A stretch of 64,000 bases of DNA from Petrocella sp. FN5. Lineage in GTDB: Bacteria; Bacillota; Clostridia; Lachnospirales; Vallitaleaceae. The notes below the pieces were generated by a model. The model ran no database searches. It was not told where the DNA came from and saw only the letters and a list, made by a program, of their open reading frames with translations. The stretch spans positions 109,200-173,199 of the forward strand of contig NZ_JARGDP010000001.1 of NCBI RefSeq assembly GCF_029210395.1, given 5' to 3'. Positions 34,350-43,511 of this stretch are shown here, piece after piece (positions within the stretch are counted from its first letter, which is position 1; every line of letters begins with the position of its first letter). Made by a program: the position numbers and the translations under genes.

Positions 34350-37202
34350 ATGTCAAGTCATAATATAGTCATTAAAGGTGCACGTGAGCACAATTTAAAA
34401 AATGTTAATTTAACCATTCCAAGAGATAAAATGATTGTTTTCACTGGTCTTAGCGGCTCCGGTAAATCTTCTCTAGCATTTGATACCCTGTATGCAGAAG
34501 GTCAGAGGCGCTATGTGGAGTCATTATCATCCTATGCCAGACAATTTTTAGGACAGATGGAAAAACCGGACGTGGATAGCATAGAAGGGTTATCGCCCGC
34601 TATATCCATTGACCAAAAAACAACCAGTAGAAACCCTAGGTCCACTGTTGGTACAGTAACTGAGATATATGACTACTTCAGATTGTTATTTGCACGCATC
34701 GGCATTCCATATTGTCCAACCTGTGGCAAAGAAATAAAGAAGCAAACCATTGATCAGATCGTAGATCAGATTCTACAATTGGAAGAAGGCAAAAAAATCC
34801 AACTCTTAGCACCTGTAGTAAGAGGAAAAAAAGGACAACATCAAAAAATACTGGATCAAGCTAGAAAAAGTGGTTATGTTAGGGTGCTTGTTGATGGTAA
34901 TCTTTACGATTTATCAGAAGAAATAGCACTGGACAAGAACAAAAAGCATGATATCGATGTTGTAGTAGACAGATTAGTTGTTAAACCGACCATTGGTAAA
35001 CGATTGACAGATTCTATTGAAACAGTCATGCATATTACAGGTGGAAGCTTGCGTATAGACGTCATTGGCGAAGAAGCCATTAATTTCAATCAGAACTTTG
35101 CTTGCCCTGATGGGCATATTAGCTTTGATGAAATTGAACCAAGAATGTTTTCTTTTAACAACCCATTTGGAGCCTGTCCTGAGTGTCATGGGTTAGGTTT
35201 TACGATGGAATTTGATAAAGATCTTGTTATACCGGATGGAAGCCTATCAATTGACGAAGGCGCCATTAAAGCACCTGGGTGGTCATCAGCCTCTAATGAA
35301 GACAGTCATGTGAGCAGCATATTTAGAGCCCTATCTTTAGAGTATAGATTTAGTTTAAAGACACCCTTTGAGGTTTTAGATAAAAAAATCCAGGACATTA
35401 TTCTATACGGTACCGGGAATGAAAAAGTACGTGTTGTTTATGCCCATAATCATGGTGAAGGCGCATACGATACTGCTTTCGAAGGAATTCTAAACAGTTT
35501 GGAGCGTCGTTATAAGGAAACAACATCAGAATATATGCGTCAAGAGTATCAAAGCCTTATGACAAATAATGATTGCCCAAGTTGTCATGGTGCAAGACTG
35601 AGACCGGCTTCTTTGGCGGTCAAATTAGGGAAACTAAACATATCGGAAGTAACTGAAATGTCCATCAATGATGTTAAAGCGTTTATGGAAAATCTTCCTT
35701 TGTCAGAGCGACAACATATGATAGGTGATCAGATTTTAAAAGAAATTGGTGCGCGTATAAAATTCCTAATGGATGTCGGTTTAGATTATCTCTCCTTGTC
35801 CAGATCGGCAGGTACTTTATCTGGAGGTGAAGCTCAACGTATTCGATTAGCGACCCAAATAGGATCAGGATTAGTAGGTGTTGTTTATATTCTCGACGAG
35901 CCTTCCATTGGCCTTCATCAGAGAGACAATGTTAGATTACTGGCTACATTAAAGCATCTAAGGGATTTGGGAAATACTTTAATTGTTGTAGAGCATGATG
36001 AAGATACCATGTTTGAAGCGGATTGCGTTGTAGATATTGGCCCTAAAGCCGGTGTCCATGGTGGAGAGATTGTTGCAGTTGGAACGGCTGAGGAGATTAT
36101 GGCCCACAAAGAATCTATAACGGGTGCTTACTTAAGTGGGAGAAGAAAAATAGCTGTACCTAAAAAAAGACGTCCGGTAGGTGATAATTGGCTAATCGTG
36201 AAGGGTGCATCTGAAAATAATCTGAAAAATATTGATATTAGCATACCTCTTGGGATATTAACAGCAGTAACAGGCGTTTCCGGCTCGGGTAAAAGCTCCT
36301 TTATTAATGAAATTCTCTATAAGCGATTAGCAAGAGATCTAAATAGAGCTAAAATGAAACCGGGTAAGCATGAAGATATTGAAGGCCTTGAATACCTTGA
36401 TAAAGTCATCGATATTGATCAATCTCCAATTGGAAGAACGCCTAGGTCTAATCCGGCAACTTACACAGGACTATTTGATCCAATTCGAGATATATTTGCA
36501 AAAACCGTTGATGCCAAAATGAAAGGTTATCAAAAAGGTAGGTTTAGTTTCAATGTGAAGGGTGGACGTTGTGAAGCTTGTCGGGGTGACGGTATCAATA
36601 AGATAGAAATGCATTTTCTTCCGGATATTTATGTACCTTGTGAAGTGTGTCATGGTAAAAGATACAATAGAGAAACCTTAGAAATCAAATATAAAGGGAA
36701 AAACATCTCAGAAGTCTTAGATATGACGGTTGAAGATGCGATACATTTTTTCGAACATATACCAAAAGTCAGAAGAAAATTAGACTGCCTTAATGATGTA
36801 GGATTATCCTATATCAAATTAGGGCAACCCTCTACAACTCTATCCGGTGGAGAAGCTCAAAGAGTAAAATTAGCGACAGAGTTGAGTAAAAGAAGTACAG
36901 GTAAAACAGTCTATATATTAGATGAACCAACAACAGGACTACATTTTGCAGATGTCCACAAACTCATTAAAATCCTTCAATCTTTAGTAGATTCCGGTAA
37001 TACGGTGATTGTCATAGAACATAATTTAGATGTAATTAAAACAACAGATTATGTTATTGACCTAGGGCCAGAAGGTGGCGATCGAGGAGGAAGCATTGTT
37101 GCTATTGGAACACCGGAAGAAGTTGCTGAGATTGATACGTCATACACGGGACAATTTTTAAAAAAAGTTTTAAAAAAGCATATAGATTTTGAGAAGAAAT
37201 GA
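34350..37202 (+). CDS. uvrA: Excinuclease ABC subunit A
   Basis: A 950-residue DNA damage-recognition ATPase with two ABC modules. Module 1 has Walker [16 protein letters not shown] and [17 protein letters not shown]; module 2 has [13 protein letters not shown] and [17 protein letters not shown]. Zinc sites are CPTCGK near residue 120, CPECHGLG near 275 with CPSCHGARL near 410, and CEACRGDG plus CEVCHGKRY around 740-770. The length and domain order are normal. It forms the uvrBA operon and is closed by a terminator. Confidence 0.97.
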   Translation: MSSHNIVIKGAREHNLKNVNLTIPRDKMIVFTGLSGSGKSSLAFDTLYAEGQRRYVESLSSYARQFLGQMEKPDVDSIEGLSPAISIDQKTTSRNPRSTVGTVTEIYDYFRLLFARIGIPYCPTCGKEIKKQTIDQIVDQILQLEEGKKIQLLAPVVRGKKGQHQKILDQARKSGYVRVLVDGNLYDLSEEIALDKNKKHDIDVVVDRLVVKPTIGKRLTDSIETVMHITGGSLRIDVIGEEAINFNQNFACPDGHISFDEIEPRMFSFNNPFGACPECHGLGFTMEFDKDLVIPDGSLSIDEGAIKAPGWSSASNEDSHVSSIFRALSLEYRFSLKTPFEVLDKKIQDIILYGTGNEKVRVVYAHNHGEGAYDTAFEGILNSLERRYKETTSEYMRQEYQSLMTNNDCPSCHGARLRPASLAVKLGKLNISEVTEMSINDVKAFMENLPLSERQHMIGDQILKEIGARIKFLMDVGLDYLSLSRSAGTLSGGEAQRIRLATQIGSGLVGVVYILDEPSIGLHQRDNVRLLATLKHLRDLGNTLIVVEHDEDTMFEADCVVDIGPKAGVHGGEIVAVGTAEEIMAHKESITGAYLSGRRKIAVPKKRRPVGDNWLIVKGASENNLKNIDISIPLGILTAVTGVSGSGKSSFINEILYKRLARDLNRAKMKPGKHEDIEGLEYLDKVIDIDQSPIGRTPRSNPATYTGLFDPIRDIFAKTVDAKMKGYQKGRFSFNVKGGRCEACRGDGINKIEMHFLPDIYVPCEVCHGKRYNRETLEIKYKGKNISEVLDMTVEDAIHFFEHIPKVRRKLDCLNDVGLSYIKLGQPSTTLSGGEAQRVKLATELSKRSTGKTVYILDEPTTGLHFADVHKLIKILQSLVDSGNTVIVIEHNLDVIKTTDYVIDLGPEGGDRGGSIVAIGTPEEVAEIDTSYTGQFLKKVLKKHIDFEKK

Positions 37203-37262
37203 ATACGATATAAGTAAGATAAGTTTGATTGTAAATGATAATAAAAATCAATCCCGTTTTAG

Positions 37263-37303
37263 TGAATAAAACCTTGATTTATAAGGGTTTTATTCATTAA
37301 AAA
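37263..37303 (+). terminator. Terminator after uvrA
   Basis: TGAATAAAACCTT pairs with AAGGGTTTTATTCA (one wobble), followed by an A-rich stretch; also usable in reverse orientation. Confidence 0.7.
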
Positions 37304-37317
37304 AATAGATAAATTTG

Positions 37318-37346
37318 TTTACAGTATATATATAATCTGCTATAAT
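37318..37346 (+). promoter_or_regulatory. Promoter of the PHP-domain gene
   Basis: TTTACA (37318-37323), 17 bases, TATAAT (37341-37346). Confidence 0.65.
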
Positions 37347-37398
37347 TAACTGTGTTATGCTCAAATTGACAATAATTTAACGAAAAGTGAGAGGTCTT

Positions 37399-38118
37399 AT
37401 GAAAATTTCTTACGATTTACATATTCATACGGCGTTATCACCCTGTGGTCATGAAGACATGACACCCAATAATATCGTTAACATGTCAAAGTTATGTGGT
37501 GTAGATGTAATAGCTATAACAGATCATAATACCTGTGAGAATGTGGAAGCTGTCATGAAGGTTGCATTAAAATCCGATTTGATTGTCATACCTGGTATGG
37601 AGATAGAATCAAGAGAGGAAGTCCATCTTGTCTGTCTTTTTCCAACACTTGACCAAGTACAAAAGGTTCAAGCTATTGTATATAGCCACTTACCCAATAG
37701 GCCGAATAATCGTAAAATATTCGGTGAACAAATACTCTTTAATGATGAGGATGATCCGATAGGAACCAACAATCGATTGCTTTCGTTTGCATGTGATTTA
37801 TCCCTTGAGCAAGTGGTGCAGGTATGTCTTGATCATGACGGGGTGTGTATACCGGCCCACATAGACCGACCAAGCTATAGTATTATCTCAAACTTAGGTA
37901 TGATGCCTGAGAACATTGATTTTCCGACTTTAGAGATTTCTAGACACAATGCAATAGAATCCTATATAAAAGAATATCCAAATCATCAAGTTATACAGAA
38001 CTCAGATGCACACGATTTAGGCTATATAGGTAGTTGCAAAAAGACCATCGATGTATCAGAAAAAACACTTAAAGCGATACTGACAAAACTAAAATCCCCT
38101 AATGGAACTATTATTTGA
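37399..38118 (+). CDS. PHP-domain metal-dependent phosphoesterase
   Basis: A 239-residue member of the PHP (polymerase and histidinol phosphatase) family. Metal-binding clusters are DLHIHTALSPCGHED at the N-terminus, TDHNTCEN (about 40), the E in PGMEIESREEVH (about 68-79), AHIDRPSY (about 155) and NSDAHDLGYIG (about 205). Such stand-alone proteins hydrolyse phosphate esters such as 3',5'-nucleoside bisphosphates, but the substrate here is not known. ATG 37399 follows GAGAGG. It is commonly seen just upstream of hydrogenase genes in clostridia; a 150-base gap separates it from hydC here. Confidence 0.88.
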   Translation: MKISYDLHIHTALSPCGHEDMTPNNIVNMSKLCGVDVIAITDHNTCENVEAVMKVALKSDLIVIPGMEIESREEVHLVCLFPTLDQVQKVQAIVYSHLPNRPNNRKIFGEQILFNDEDDPIGTNNRLLSFACDLSLEQVVQVCLDHDGVCIPAHIDRPSYSIISNLGMMPENIDFPTLEISRHNAIESYIKEYPNHQVIQNSDAHDLGYIGSCKKTIDVSEKTLKAILTKLKSPNGTII

Positions 38119-38269
38119 AGTAAACCTTCAAAATAATATAGAGACATAATCTGCATTTTTCTACTATCAAGATTGTTAATGATTTAACTATATTGTAAAA
38201 AGCAGATTTAGTTTAAATGTAGTGTAACACAGATAACTTTATTTAATATTATACTTAAGGAGGTAAATT

Positions 38270-38746
38270 ATGGCTGTTAACACTGAATTAACTGTTGAAA
38301 AATTTAATGAATTAGAACAGTATATTGATTCAATGCCTTCCACAAAAGGCGAACTTATTCGTGTCTTACATAAGGCGCAAGGTATTTTCGGATTTTTACC
38401 ACAGGAAGTGCAGAAATTCATAGCCAAAAAGTTGGATTTATCAACGGCTAAAGTTTTTGGCGTTGTAAGTTTCTACTCATACTTCACGATGGAACCAAAA
38501 GGGGAAAATCCAATCGCAATTTGTATGGGAACGGCTTGTTATGTAAGAGGCGCAGAGAAGGTGCAAGATGCATTTATTAAAGAACTGGGTATTAAGGTAG
38601 GCGAAACCACTGCAGACGGTAAGTTTTCATTAGATGCTTTACGTTGTGTAGGTGCTTGCGGACTTGCACCGGTTGTATTGGTAGGGGAAAAAGTATATGG
38701 CCGTGTAACCGTAGAAGACGTTAAAAAAATCATCAGCAACTACTAA
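38270..38746 (+). CDS. hydC: NuoE-like [2Fe-2S] subunit of bifurcating hydrogenase
   Basis: A 158-residue thioredoxin-like ferredoxin (complex I 24-kDa type). The four cluster cysteines are in CMGTACYVRGA (two) and LRCVGACGLAPVV (two). It starts the set of hydrogenase genes and corresponds to HydC of Thermotoga-type electron-bifurcating hydrogenases and HndA of Desulfovibrio, passing electrons between NAD(P)H, ferredoxin and the H-cluster subunit. AAGGAGG lies seven bases before the ATG. Confidence 0.94.
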   Translation: MAVNTELTVEKFNELEQYIDSMPSTKGELIRVLHKAQGIFGFLPQEVQKFIAKKLDLSTAKVFGVVSFYSYFTMEPKGENPIAICMGTACYVRGAEKVQDAFIKELGIKVGETTADGKFSLDALRCVGACGLAPVVLVGEKVYGRVTVEDVKKIISNY

Positions 38747-38766
38747 ATCATAAAGGAGGCATTCAA

Positions 38767-39162
38767 ATGGCAAAAATAAAATCATTTGCAGATCTAAAGA
38801 AGATCAAAGAGGATGTTCAATCTCAAGTAGCCTTAAGAGAAAAAGGTGAAAACAGTGATAACTTGGTAAAAGTGAGAGTAGCCATGGCTACTTGCGGTAT
38901 TGCTTCAGGAGCAAGAGAAATCATGACCTATATCATAGATGAGTGTGCGGCAAAAGGTGTAGAAAATGTTGTTGTCACGCAAACAGGATGTATGGGTTAT
39001 TGTTATGCAGAGCCAACTATAGAAGTTGTTCTACCGGGTCAAGACGGTGTGGTCTATGGCAATGTTGATCAAAAAAAGGCACTGGAAATCATAGAAAAGC
39101 ATATAGTTGAAGGTACTTTAGTAGACGGTATCATACCACAAACTCATAAAACAATTGAATAA
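38767..39162 (+). CDS. hndB: HndB-like [2Fe-2S] ferredoxin subunit
   Basis: A 131-residue thioredoxin-like ferredoxin. Cysteines in MATCGIASGAREI and TQTGCMGYCYAEP are placed as in HndB of the NADP-reducing hydrogenase. It is the extra small subunit absent from three-subunit HydABC enzymes. It lies 20 bases after hydC and 21 bases before the NuoF-like subunit, each with an AGGAGG site, so equal expression is expected. Its exact electron-transfer role in the complex is not established. Confidence 0.9.
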   Translation: MAKIKSFADLKKIKEDVQSQVALREKGENSDNLVKVRVAMATCGIASGAREIMTYIIDECAAKGVENVVVTQTGCMGYCYAEPTIEVVLPGQDGVVYGNVDQKKALEIIEKHIVEGTLVDGIIPQTHKTIE

Positions 39163-39183
39163 AATAGGTTAGGAGGTTAAAAA

Positions 39184-40977
39184 ATGGCTAACTATAAAAT
39201 GCAAATGCTGGTTTGCGGTGGTACAGGATGTAAATCCGCCGAAGCAGACGGTATTGTAACGAATCTGGAAAAAGCTATTGTAGCAAACAATATTAGTGAT
39301 GAAGTTCAAGTTTTGACAACCGGTTGCTTTGGTTTCTGCGAAAAGGGACCTGTCGTTAAAATATTACCTGATAATACATTTTATGTACAAGTTGTACCGG
39401 AAGATGCAGAAGAATTGGTTGCTGAACATTGTGTTAAGGGTAGAAAAGTTGAAAGATTGCTTTATGTCAATCCGGACACAAAAGAAATCATTTCAGACTC
39501 TAAGGATATGGATTTCTACAAAAAACAAATGCGTATTGCTCTTAGAAACTGTGGTTTAATCGATCCGGATGTTATTGATGATTATATAGCAAGAGATGGT
39601 TACCAAGCTATTGGTAGAGCATTAACAGAAATGACACCGGAAGATGTTATTGATGTAATTAAAGACTCCGGTTTACGTGGCCGTGGGGGTGGCGGTTTCC
39701 CTACAGGTCTTAAATGGCAATTTGCAGCAGGTTATGATGCAGACCAAAAATATGTTATTTGTAATGCGGATGAAGGTGATCCAGGTGCTTTTATGGACCG
39801 TTCAATTCTTGAAGGTGACCCACATTCAGTTATTGAAGCAATGGCAATATGCGGTTATGCAATAGGCGCATCGCAGGGTCGCGTCTATATTCGAGCGGAG
39901 TACCCTTTAGCAATTAAACGTCTTGAAAAAGCCATTAGTGATGCAAGAGATTATGGTCTTCTAGGACAAGACATCATGGGAACAGGCTTTGAGTTTGACA
40001 TTGAATTGACTTACGGTGCAGGTGCATTCGTATGTGGAGAAGAAACAGCATTGATTCACTCAATGGAAGGTGAACGTGGAGAGCCAACTACAAAACCACC
40101 ATTCCCAGCTGAATCTGGTTACTGGGGTAAACCAACGAATGTAAATAACGTTGAAACCTTTGCTAATGTGCCGGCCATCTTATTAAAAGGTGCAGATTGG
40201 TATTCCAGAATCGGAACAGAGCGATCTACCGGAACCAAAGTTTTTGCATTAGCCGGTAAAATTAACAACGTTGGATTGATTGAGGTTCCAATGGGCACAA
40301 CCTTACGTGAAGTTATTTATGACATTGGTGGTGGCATAAAAGACGGGAAGAAATTTAAGGCTGTTCAAACGGGTGGACCATCCGGTGGTTGTTTGACTGA
40401 AAAAGACTTAGATACCCCAATTGATTTTGATAATCTAATTGCAGCAGGTTCAATGATGGGATCTGGTGGTATGATTGTCATGGATGAAGATGACTGTATG
40501 CCGGCAATAGCCAAATTCTATCTAGAGTTCACTGTTGAAGAATCATGTGGAAAATGTACGCCATGCCGAGTAGGTACTAAGCGTTTACATGAACTTCTTG
40601 AAGTCATTGTAGATGGTAAAGGCGAAATGAAACATATTGATGAATTAAAAAGACTTAGCCGTACAATTAAGAGTGCCTCATTATGTGGTTTGGGACAAAC
40701 AGCACCTAACCCAATTTTATCCACTTTGGATGCATTCTATGACGAGTATTTGGCTCATATTAATGATAAAAAGTGCCCAGCAGGACAATGTACATCCCTA
40801 TTAAGCTATTACATTCTTGAAGATAAGTGTATCGGCTGTACAGCATGTGCACGTGTATGCCCTGTTAACTGTATTTCTGGTGAAGTTAAGAAATTACATG
40901 TAATTGATCAGGAAACATGTATCAAGTGTGGTGCTTGTTACGATACTTGTAAGTTTGCTGCGATTGAAAAACGATAA
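39184..40977 (+). CDS. hydB: NuoF-like NAD(P)H- and FMN-binding hydrogenase subunit
   Basis: A 597-residue flavoprotein. Residues 1-100 are a thioredoxin-like [2Fe-2S] domain (CGGTGCKSAEADG, TTGCFGFCEKGP). Residues about 130-340 are the FMN/NAD(H) core (RGRGGGGFPTGLKW, CNADEGDPGAFMDR, GAGAYVCGEE-like GAGAFVCGEETA). Then follow an SLBB domain, the [4Fe-4S] motif ESCGKCTPCRVGTKR (about 455), and a C-terminal pair of [4Fe-4S] clusters (CIGCTACARVCP, CIKCGACYDTC). In bifurcating hydrogenases this subunit carries the flavin that couples NADH and ferredoxin. The family and gene order are clear. Confidence 0.95.
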   Translation: MANYKMQMLVCGGTGCKSAEADGIVTNLEKAIVANNISDEVQVLTTGCFGFCEKGPVVKILPDNTFYVQVVPEDAEELVAEHCVKGRKVERLLYVNPDTKEIISDSKDMDFYKKQMRIALRNCGLIDPDVIDDYIARDGYQAIGRALTEMTPEDVIDVIKDSGLRGRGGGGFPTGLKWQFAAGYDADQKYVICNADEGDPGAFMDRSILEGDPHSVIEAMAICGYAIGASQGRVYIRAEYPLAIKRLEKAISDARDYGLLGQDIMGTGFEFDIELTYGAGAFVCGEETALIHSMEGERGEPTTKPPFPAESGYWGKPTNVNNVETFANVPAILLKGADWYSRIGTERSTGTKVFALAGKINNVGLIEVPMGTTLREVIYDIGGGIKDGKKFKAVQTGGPSGGCLTEKDLDTPIDFDNLIAAGSMMGSGGMIVMDEDDCMPAIAKFYLEFTVEESCGKCTPCRVGTKRLHELLEVIVDGKGEMKHIDELKRLSRTIKSASLCGLGQTAPNPILSTLDAFYDEYLAHINDKKCPAGQCTSLLSYYILEDKCIGCTACARVCPVNCISGEVKKLHVIDQETCIKCGACYDTCKFAAIEKR

Positions 40978-41000
40978 TTGAGAGAAGGAGGCAAAACCAA

Positions 41001-42764
41001 ATGTCAGATATTAGAATAGTCATTGACGGGAAAGAAGTTTTTGTTCCAAAAGGCAGCACCATATTGGATGGTGCCAAAAAACTTGGAATAACCATCCCCA
41101 CTTTATGTCATTTAGATTTACATGATACAAAAATGGTCAATCAAACGGCTTCATGTCGTGTTTGTGTGGTTGAAGTAGAAGGTAGAGGCAATTTAGCACC
41201 TTCATGTGCAACACCTGCACTTGACGGTATGGTGGTTCGTACAAATACCATGCGTGTCCTTGAAACAAGAAAGACTGTAACAGAATTGATTCTGTCTGAT
41301 CATCCAAAAGATTGTTTAACTTGCTCTCAATCAGGTGAGTGTGAACTACAAGATCTTGCTGAAATGATTGGAATTAGAGACATAAATATTACAGGTAATG
41401 AAATGTCAACGTATAAGAAGGATTATTCAACCTCAATTATACGAGACATGGATAAATGTATCATGTGTAGAAGATGTGAAACCATGTGTAACAATGTTCA
41501 AGAAGTTGGCGCCTTATCAGGCATCAATAGAGGTTTCAATGCCGTAGTTTCTCCTGCTTTTGAGTTACCATTGACTGAAACTGTCTGTACCCATTGTGGT
41601 CAATGTGTAGCGGTATGTCCTGTAGGCGCATTGTCAGAAAACGACCATACATGGAAAGTTGTTGAGGCTTTAGCGAATCCAGAAAAAACCGTTATCGTTC
41701 AAGTAGCACCAGCAGTTAGAGTTGCCCTTGGTGAAGAATTTGGTCATGCTCCTGGAACAATCATTACAGGAAAAATGGTGACAGCCCTTAAGCAAATCGG
41801 ATTTGATCAGGTATTTGATACTGACTTTGCAGCAGACTTAACCATTATGGAAGAAGGTACAGAGCTTCTAGGACGTTTAGGACGTTTTCTAGCAGGTGAA
41901 AAAGATGTTCCACTTCCAATACTAACATCATGCTGTCCTGCATGGGTTAACTTTGTTGAGAGTCAATTCCCGGATTTAATTGATATTCCGTCTTCAGCAA
42001 AATCACCTCAACAAATGTTCGGTGCTGTAGCAAAATCCTATTACGCAGATATCCTAAAGATTGACCGTAAGGATTTGGTAGTTGTATCCGTCATGCCTTG
42101 TTTAGCTAAAAAATATGAAGCTGATAGAGTTGAATTTAGTGTGGATGGTAATCCGGATGTAGACCTTGTAATCTCAACCAGAGAGCTTGCGCATTTAATT
42201 GAACAAGTTAATATTGATATTGACGAGCTTGAAGACTCAGAATTTGATAAGCCACTTGGTGTTTCTACTGGTGCAGGTGTAATCTTTGGTTCTACGGGTG
42301 GTGTTATTGAAGCTGCACTTAGAACAGCATACGAAGTTCATGTTAAGAAACCTTTACCGAAAATTGATTTTGAGCAATTAAGAGGCTTTGAAGGTGTACG
42401 TGCTGCAGAAGTTGATTTTGATGGTTTGAAGCTAAATATTGGTATTGCTCACGGACTAGGTAATGCGAAGGCATTACTTACTGAGATCCGTAATGGTAAC
42501 CCTAGAAACTTCCATGCCATTGAAGTTATGGCTTGTCCTGGTGGCTGTATCGGTGGTGGAGGACAACCTTACCATCACGGTGATTCATCCATCATCAAAA
42601 AACGTATGGATGCTATTTATCAGATTGATCAAGACATGCCAATCAGAAAATCTCATGAAAATGAAGCGGTAATGGAGTTATATGATAAATATCTTGGAGA
42701 GCCAATGTCACACAAGGCCCATGATTTATTACATACACATTATAGTCAAAAAGATAAAGCATAA
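41001..42764 (+). CDS. hydA: [FeFe] hydrogenase catalytic subunit
   Basis: A 587-residue enzyme of group A, producing or consuming H2. Cofactor sites: [2Fe-2S] C36, C52, C55, C69; His-ligated [4Fe-4S] H101, C105, C108, C114; two ferredoxin-type clusters C153/C156/C159/C163 and C196/C199/C202/C206. H-cluster motifs are TSCCPAW (C311 proton relay, C312 ligand), MPCLAKKYE (C367 ligand) and MACPGGCIGGGG near 510. MPCLAKK has Leu where many enzymes have Thr. It is last in hydC-hndB-hydB-hydA, forming an NAD(P)-linked, probably electron-bifurcating complex. Maturases HydEFG are not in this window. Confidence 0.96.
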   Translation: MSDIRIVIDGKEVFVPKGSTILDGAKKLGITIPTLCHLDLHDTKMVNQTASCRVCVVEVEGRGNLAPSCATPALDGMVVRTNTMRVLETRKTVTELILSDHPKDCLTCSQSGECELQDLAEMIGIRDINITGNEMSTYKKDYSTSIIRDMDKCIMCRRCETMCNNVQEVGALSGINRGFNAVVSPAFELPLTETVCTHCGQCVAVCPVGALSENDHTWKVVEALANPEKTVIVQVAPAVRVALGEEFGHAPGTIITGKMVTALKQIGFDQVFDTDFAADLTIMEEGTELLGRLGRFLAGEKDVPLPILTSCCPAWVNFVESQFPDLIDIPSSAKSPQQMFGAVAKSYYADILKIDRKDLVVVSVMPCLAKKYEADRVEFSVDGNPDVDLVISTRELAHLIEQVNIDIDELEDSEFDKPLGVSTGAGVIFGSTGGVIEAALRTAYEVHVKKPLPKIDFEQLRGFEGVRAAEVDFDGLKLNIGIAHGLGNAKALLTEIRNGNPRNFHAIEVMACPGGCIGGGGQPYHHGDSSIIKKRMDAIYQIDQDMPIRKSHENEAVMELYDKYLGEPMSHKAHDLLHTHYSQKDKA

Positions 42765-42787
42765 TAGTTTAGATTATGTTTAGAAAG

Positions 42788-42830
42788 AAGTAGTAGCCAT
42801 GGATGCAAATCTAAGGTTACTACTTTTTTT
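42788..42830 (+). terminator. Terminator after hydA
   Basis: AAGTAGTAGCC pairs with GGTTACTACTT, followed by seven T. Confidence 0.85.
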
Positions 42831-42845
42831 GGTATTATTTCAATA

Positions 42846-42866
42846 GTCCTATGAAAACCCTTCCGT
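42846..42866 (+). repeat. 21-bp direct repeat, copy 1
   Basis: GTCCTATGAAAACCCTTCCG plus T; identical to 43014-43034. A further shared block TGGTATTATT lies upstream of each (42830-42839, 42991-43000). Confidence 0.85.
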
Positions 42867-42956
42867 GGATTAGCTACAACGGCCTCTTGTTCCTACATCC
42901 ATGTAGGAAAAGTCGGCGGTTACATCCATGTAACCCTGCTTATGTAGCTAACACCA
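42866..42956. repeat. Nested palindromic element (outer stem with two hairpins)
   Basis: TTAGCTACA (42870-42878) pairs with TGTAGCTAA (42943-42951), extended by GTGG/CCAC. Inside are two perfect hairpins with the same CC loop: 42890-42909 (nine-base arms, TTCCTACAT) and 42918-42935 (eight-base arms, GGTTACAT). There is no coding frame. It may be a structured RNA or a mobile palindromic repeat. Confidence 0.7.
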
Positions 42957-43013
42957 CTCCAGGAACTTCATAGTCGGTGTTGGCTTACTATGGTATTATT
43001 GTATCGTATCCGT

Positions 43014-43034
43014 GTCCTATGAAAACCCTTCCGT
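43014..43034 (+). repeat. 21-bp direct repeat, copy 2
   Basis: Identical to 42846-42866, at an offset of 168 bases, flanking the nested palindrome. Confidence 0.85.
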
Positions 43035-43045
43035 ATACCTTAAGG

Positions 43046-43343
43046 TTATGCACAGTATTATAAATTGAGGATTAGAGAAGTTAGACGAGGATATGAAAAT
43101 ACGGGGTGAGTCTTTTCAAGTCGTGTAGGAATAAGAAGTCATAATGGTGATATGTAATGTTCAAATATTGATATATCTGTAACATATACTCGATTAGTAT
43201 GTTGACATAATATGGTGAACCCAAAAGCATTATCCACAAAAAAAACTTGAAAAATGCTTGAAAAATGGGGTTGTACACAGAGTTGAACACACTATCCACA
43301 AGTAAAAGCGGTTAAAATAATAATAAAAACCAAGTTATCCACA
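43046..43343 (+). promoter_or_regulatory. DnaA-box cluster between hydA and hpf
   Basis: Same-strand matches to TTATNCACA: 43046-43054 (TTATGCACA), 43230-43238 and 43335-43343 (TTATCCACA) are exact; 43271-43279 and 43292-43300 have one mismatch. An AT-rich stretch (about 43375-43480) follows. No dnaA, dnaN, gyrB or rnpA gene is near, so this is not the usual chromosomal origin locus. Confidence 0.5.
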
Positions 43344-43447
43344 AGCGTGTTCAATAAGGTCTCATAATATTCTGACATTTTTTAAACAGGTTAAAAGAAA
43401 AAAAGAACTAATAAAAAGAAGGATATCTCTAATAAATATAGAATATT

Positions 43448-43495
43448 AATATTATAGCAAAAGCTATAATATTGTAAAAACACGTTATCGTGTTT
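43448..43495 (+). promoter_or_regulatory. Two hairpins in the hpf leader
   Basis: A perfect 11-base palindrome AATATTATAGC with loop AAAA (43448-43473) and a seven-base palindrome AAACACG with loop TTAT (43478-43495) sit immediately before the AAGGAG site of hpf. Neither has a U tract, so they are not terminators; they could affect translation or mRNA stability. Confidence 0.55.
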
Positions 43496-43511
43496 GAAAG
43501 GAGTTGTTCGT

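Noticed and set aside
42866..42956. Integron attC-like site
   Set aside because: There is no R'/R'' core (GTTRRRY) pair, no integrase and no cassette; the two inner hairpins share a CC loop, unlike attC.
43081..43299. 72-codon open frame on the - strand in the hydA-hpf spacer
   Set aside because: No ribosome site, biased low-complexity content, and it covers the DnaA boxes and other repeats; probably chance.
43046..43343. Chromosomal origin of replication
   Set aside because: DnaA boxes are present, but dnaA, dnaN, recF, gyrB, rnpA and rpmH are all absent around it, so I keep only the neutral call of a DnaA-box cluster.
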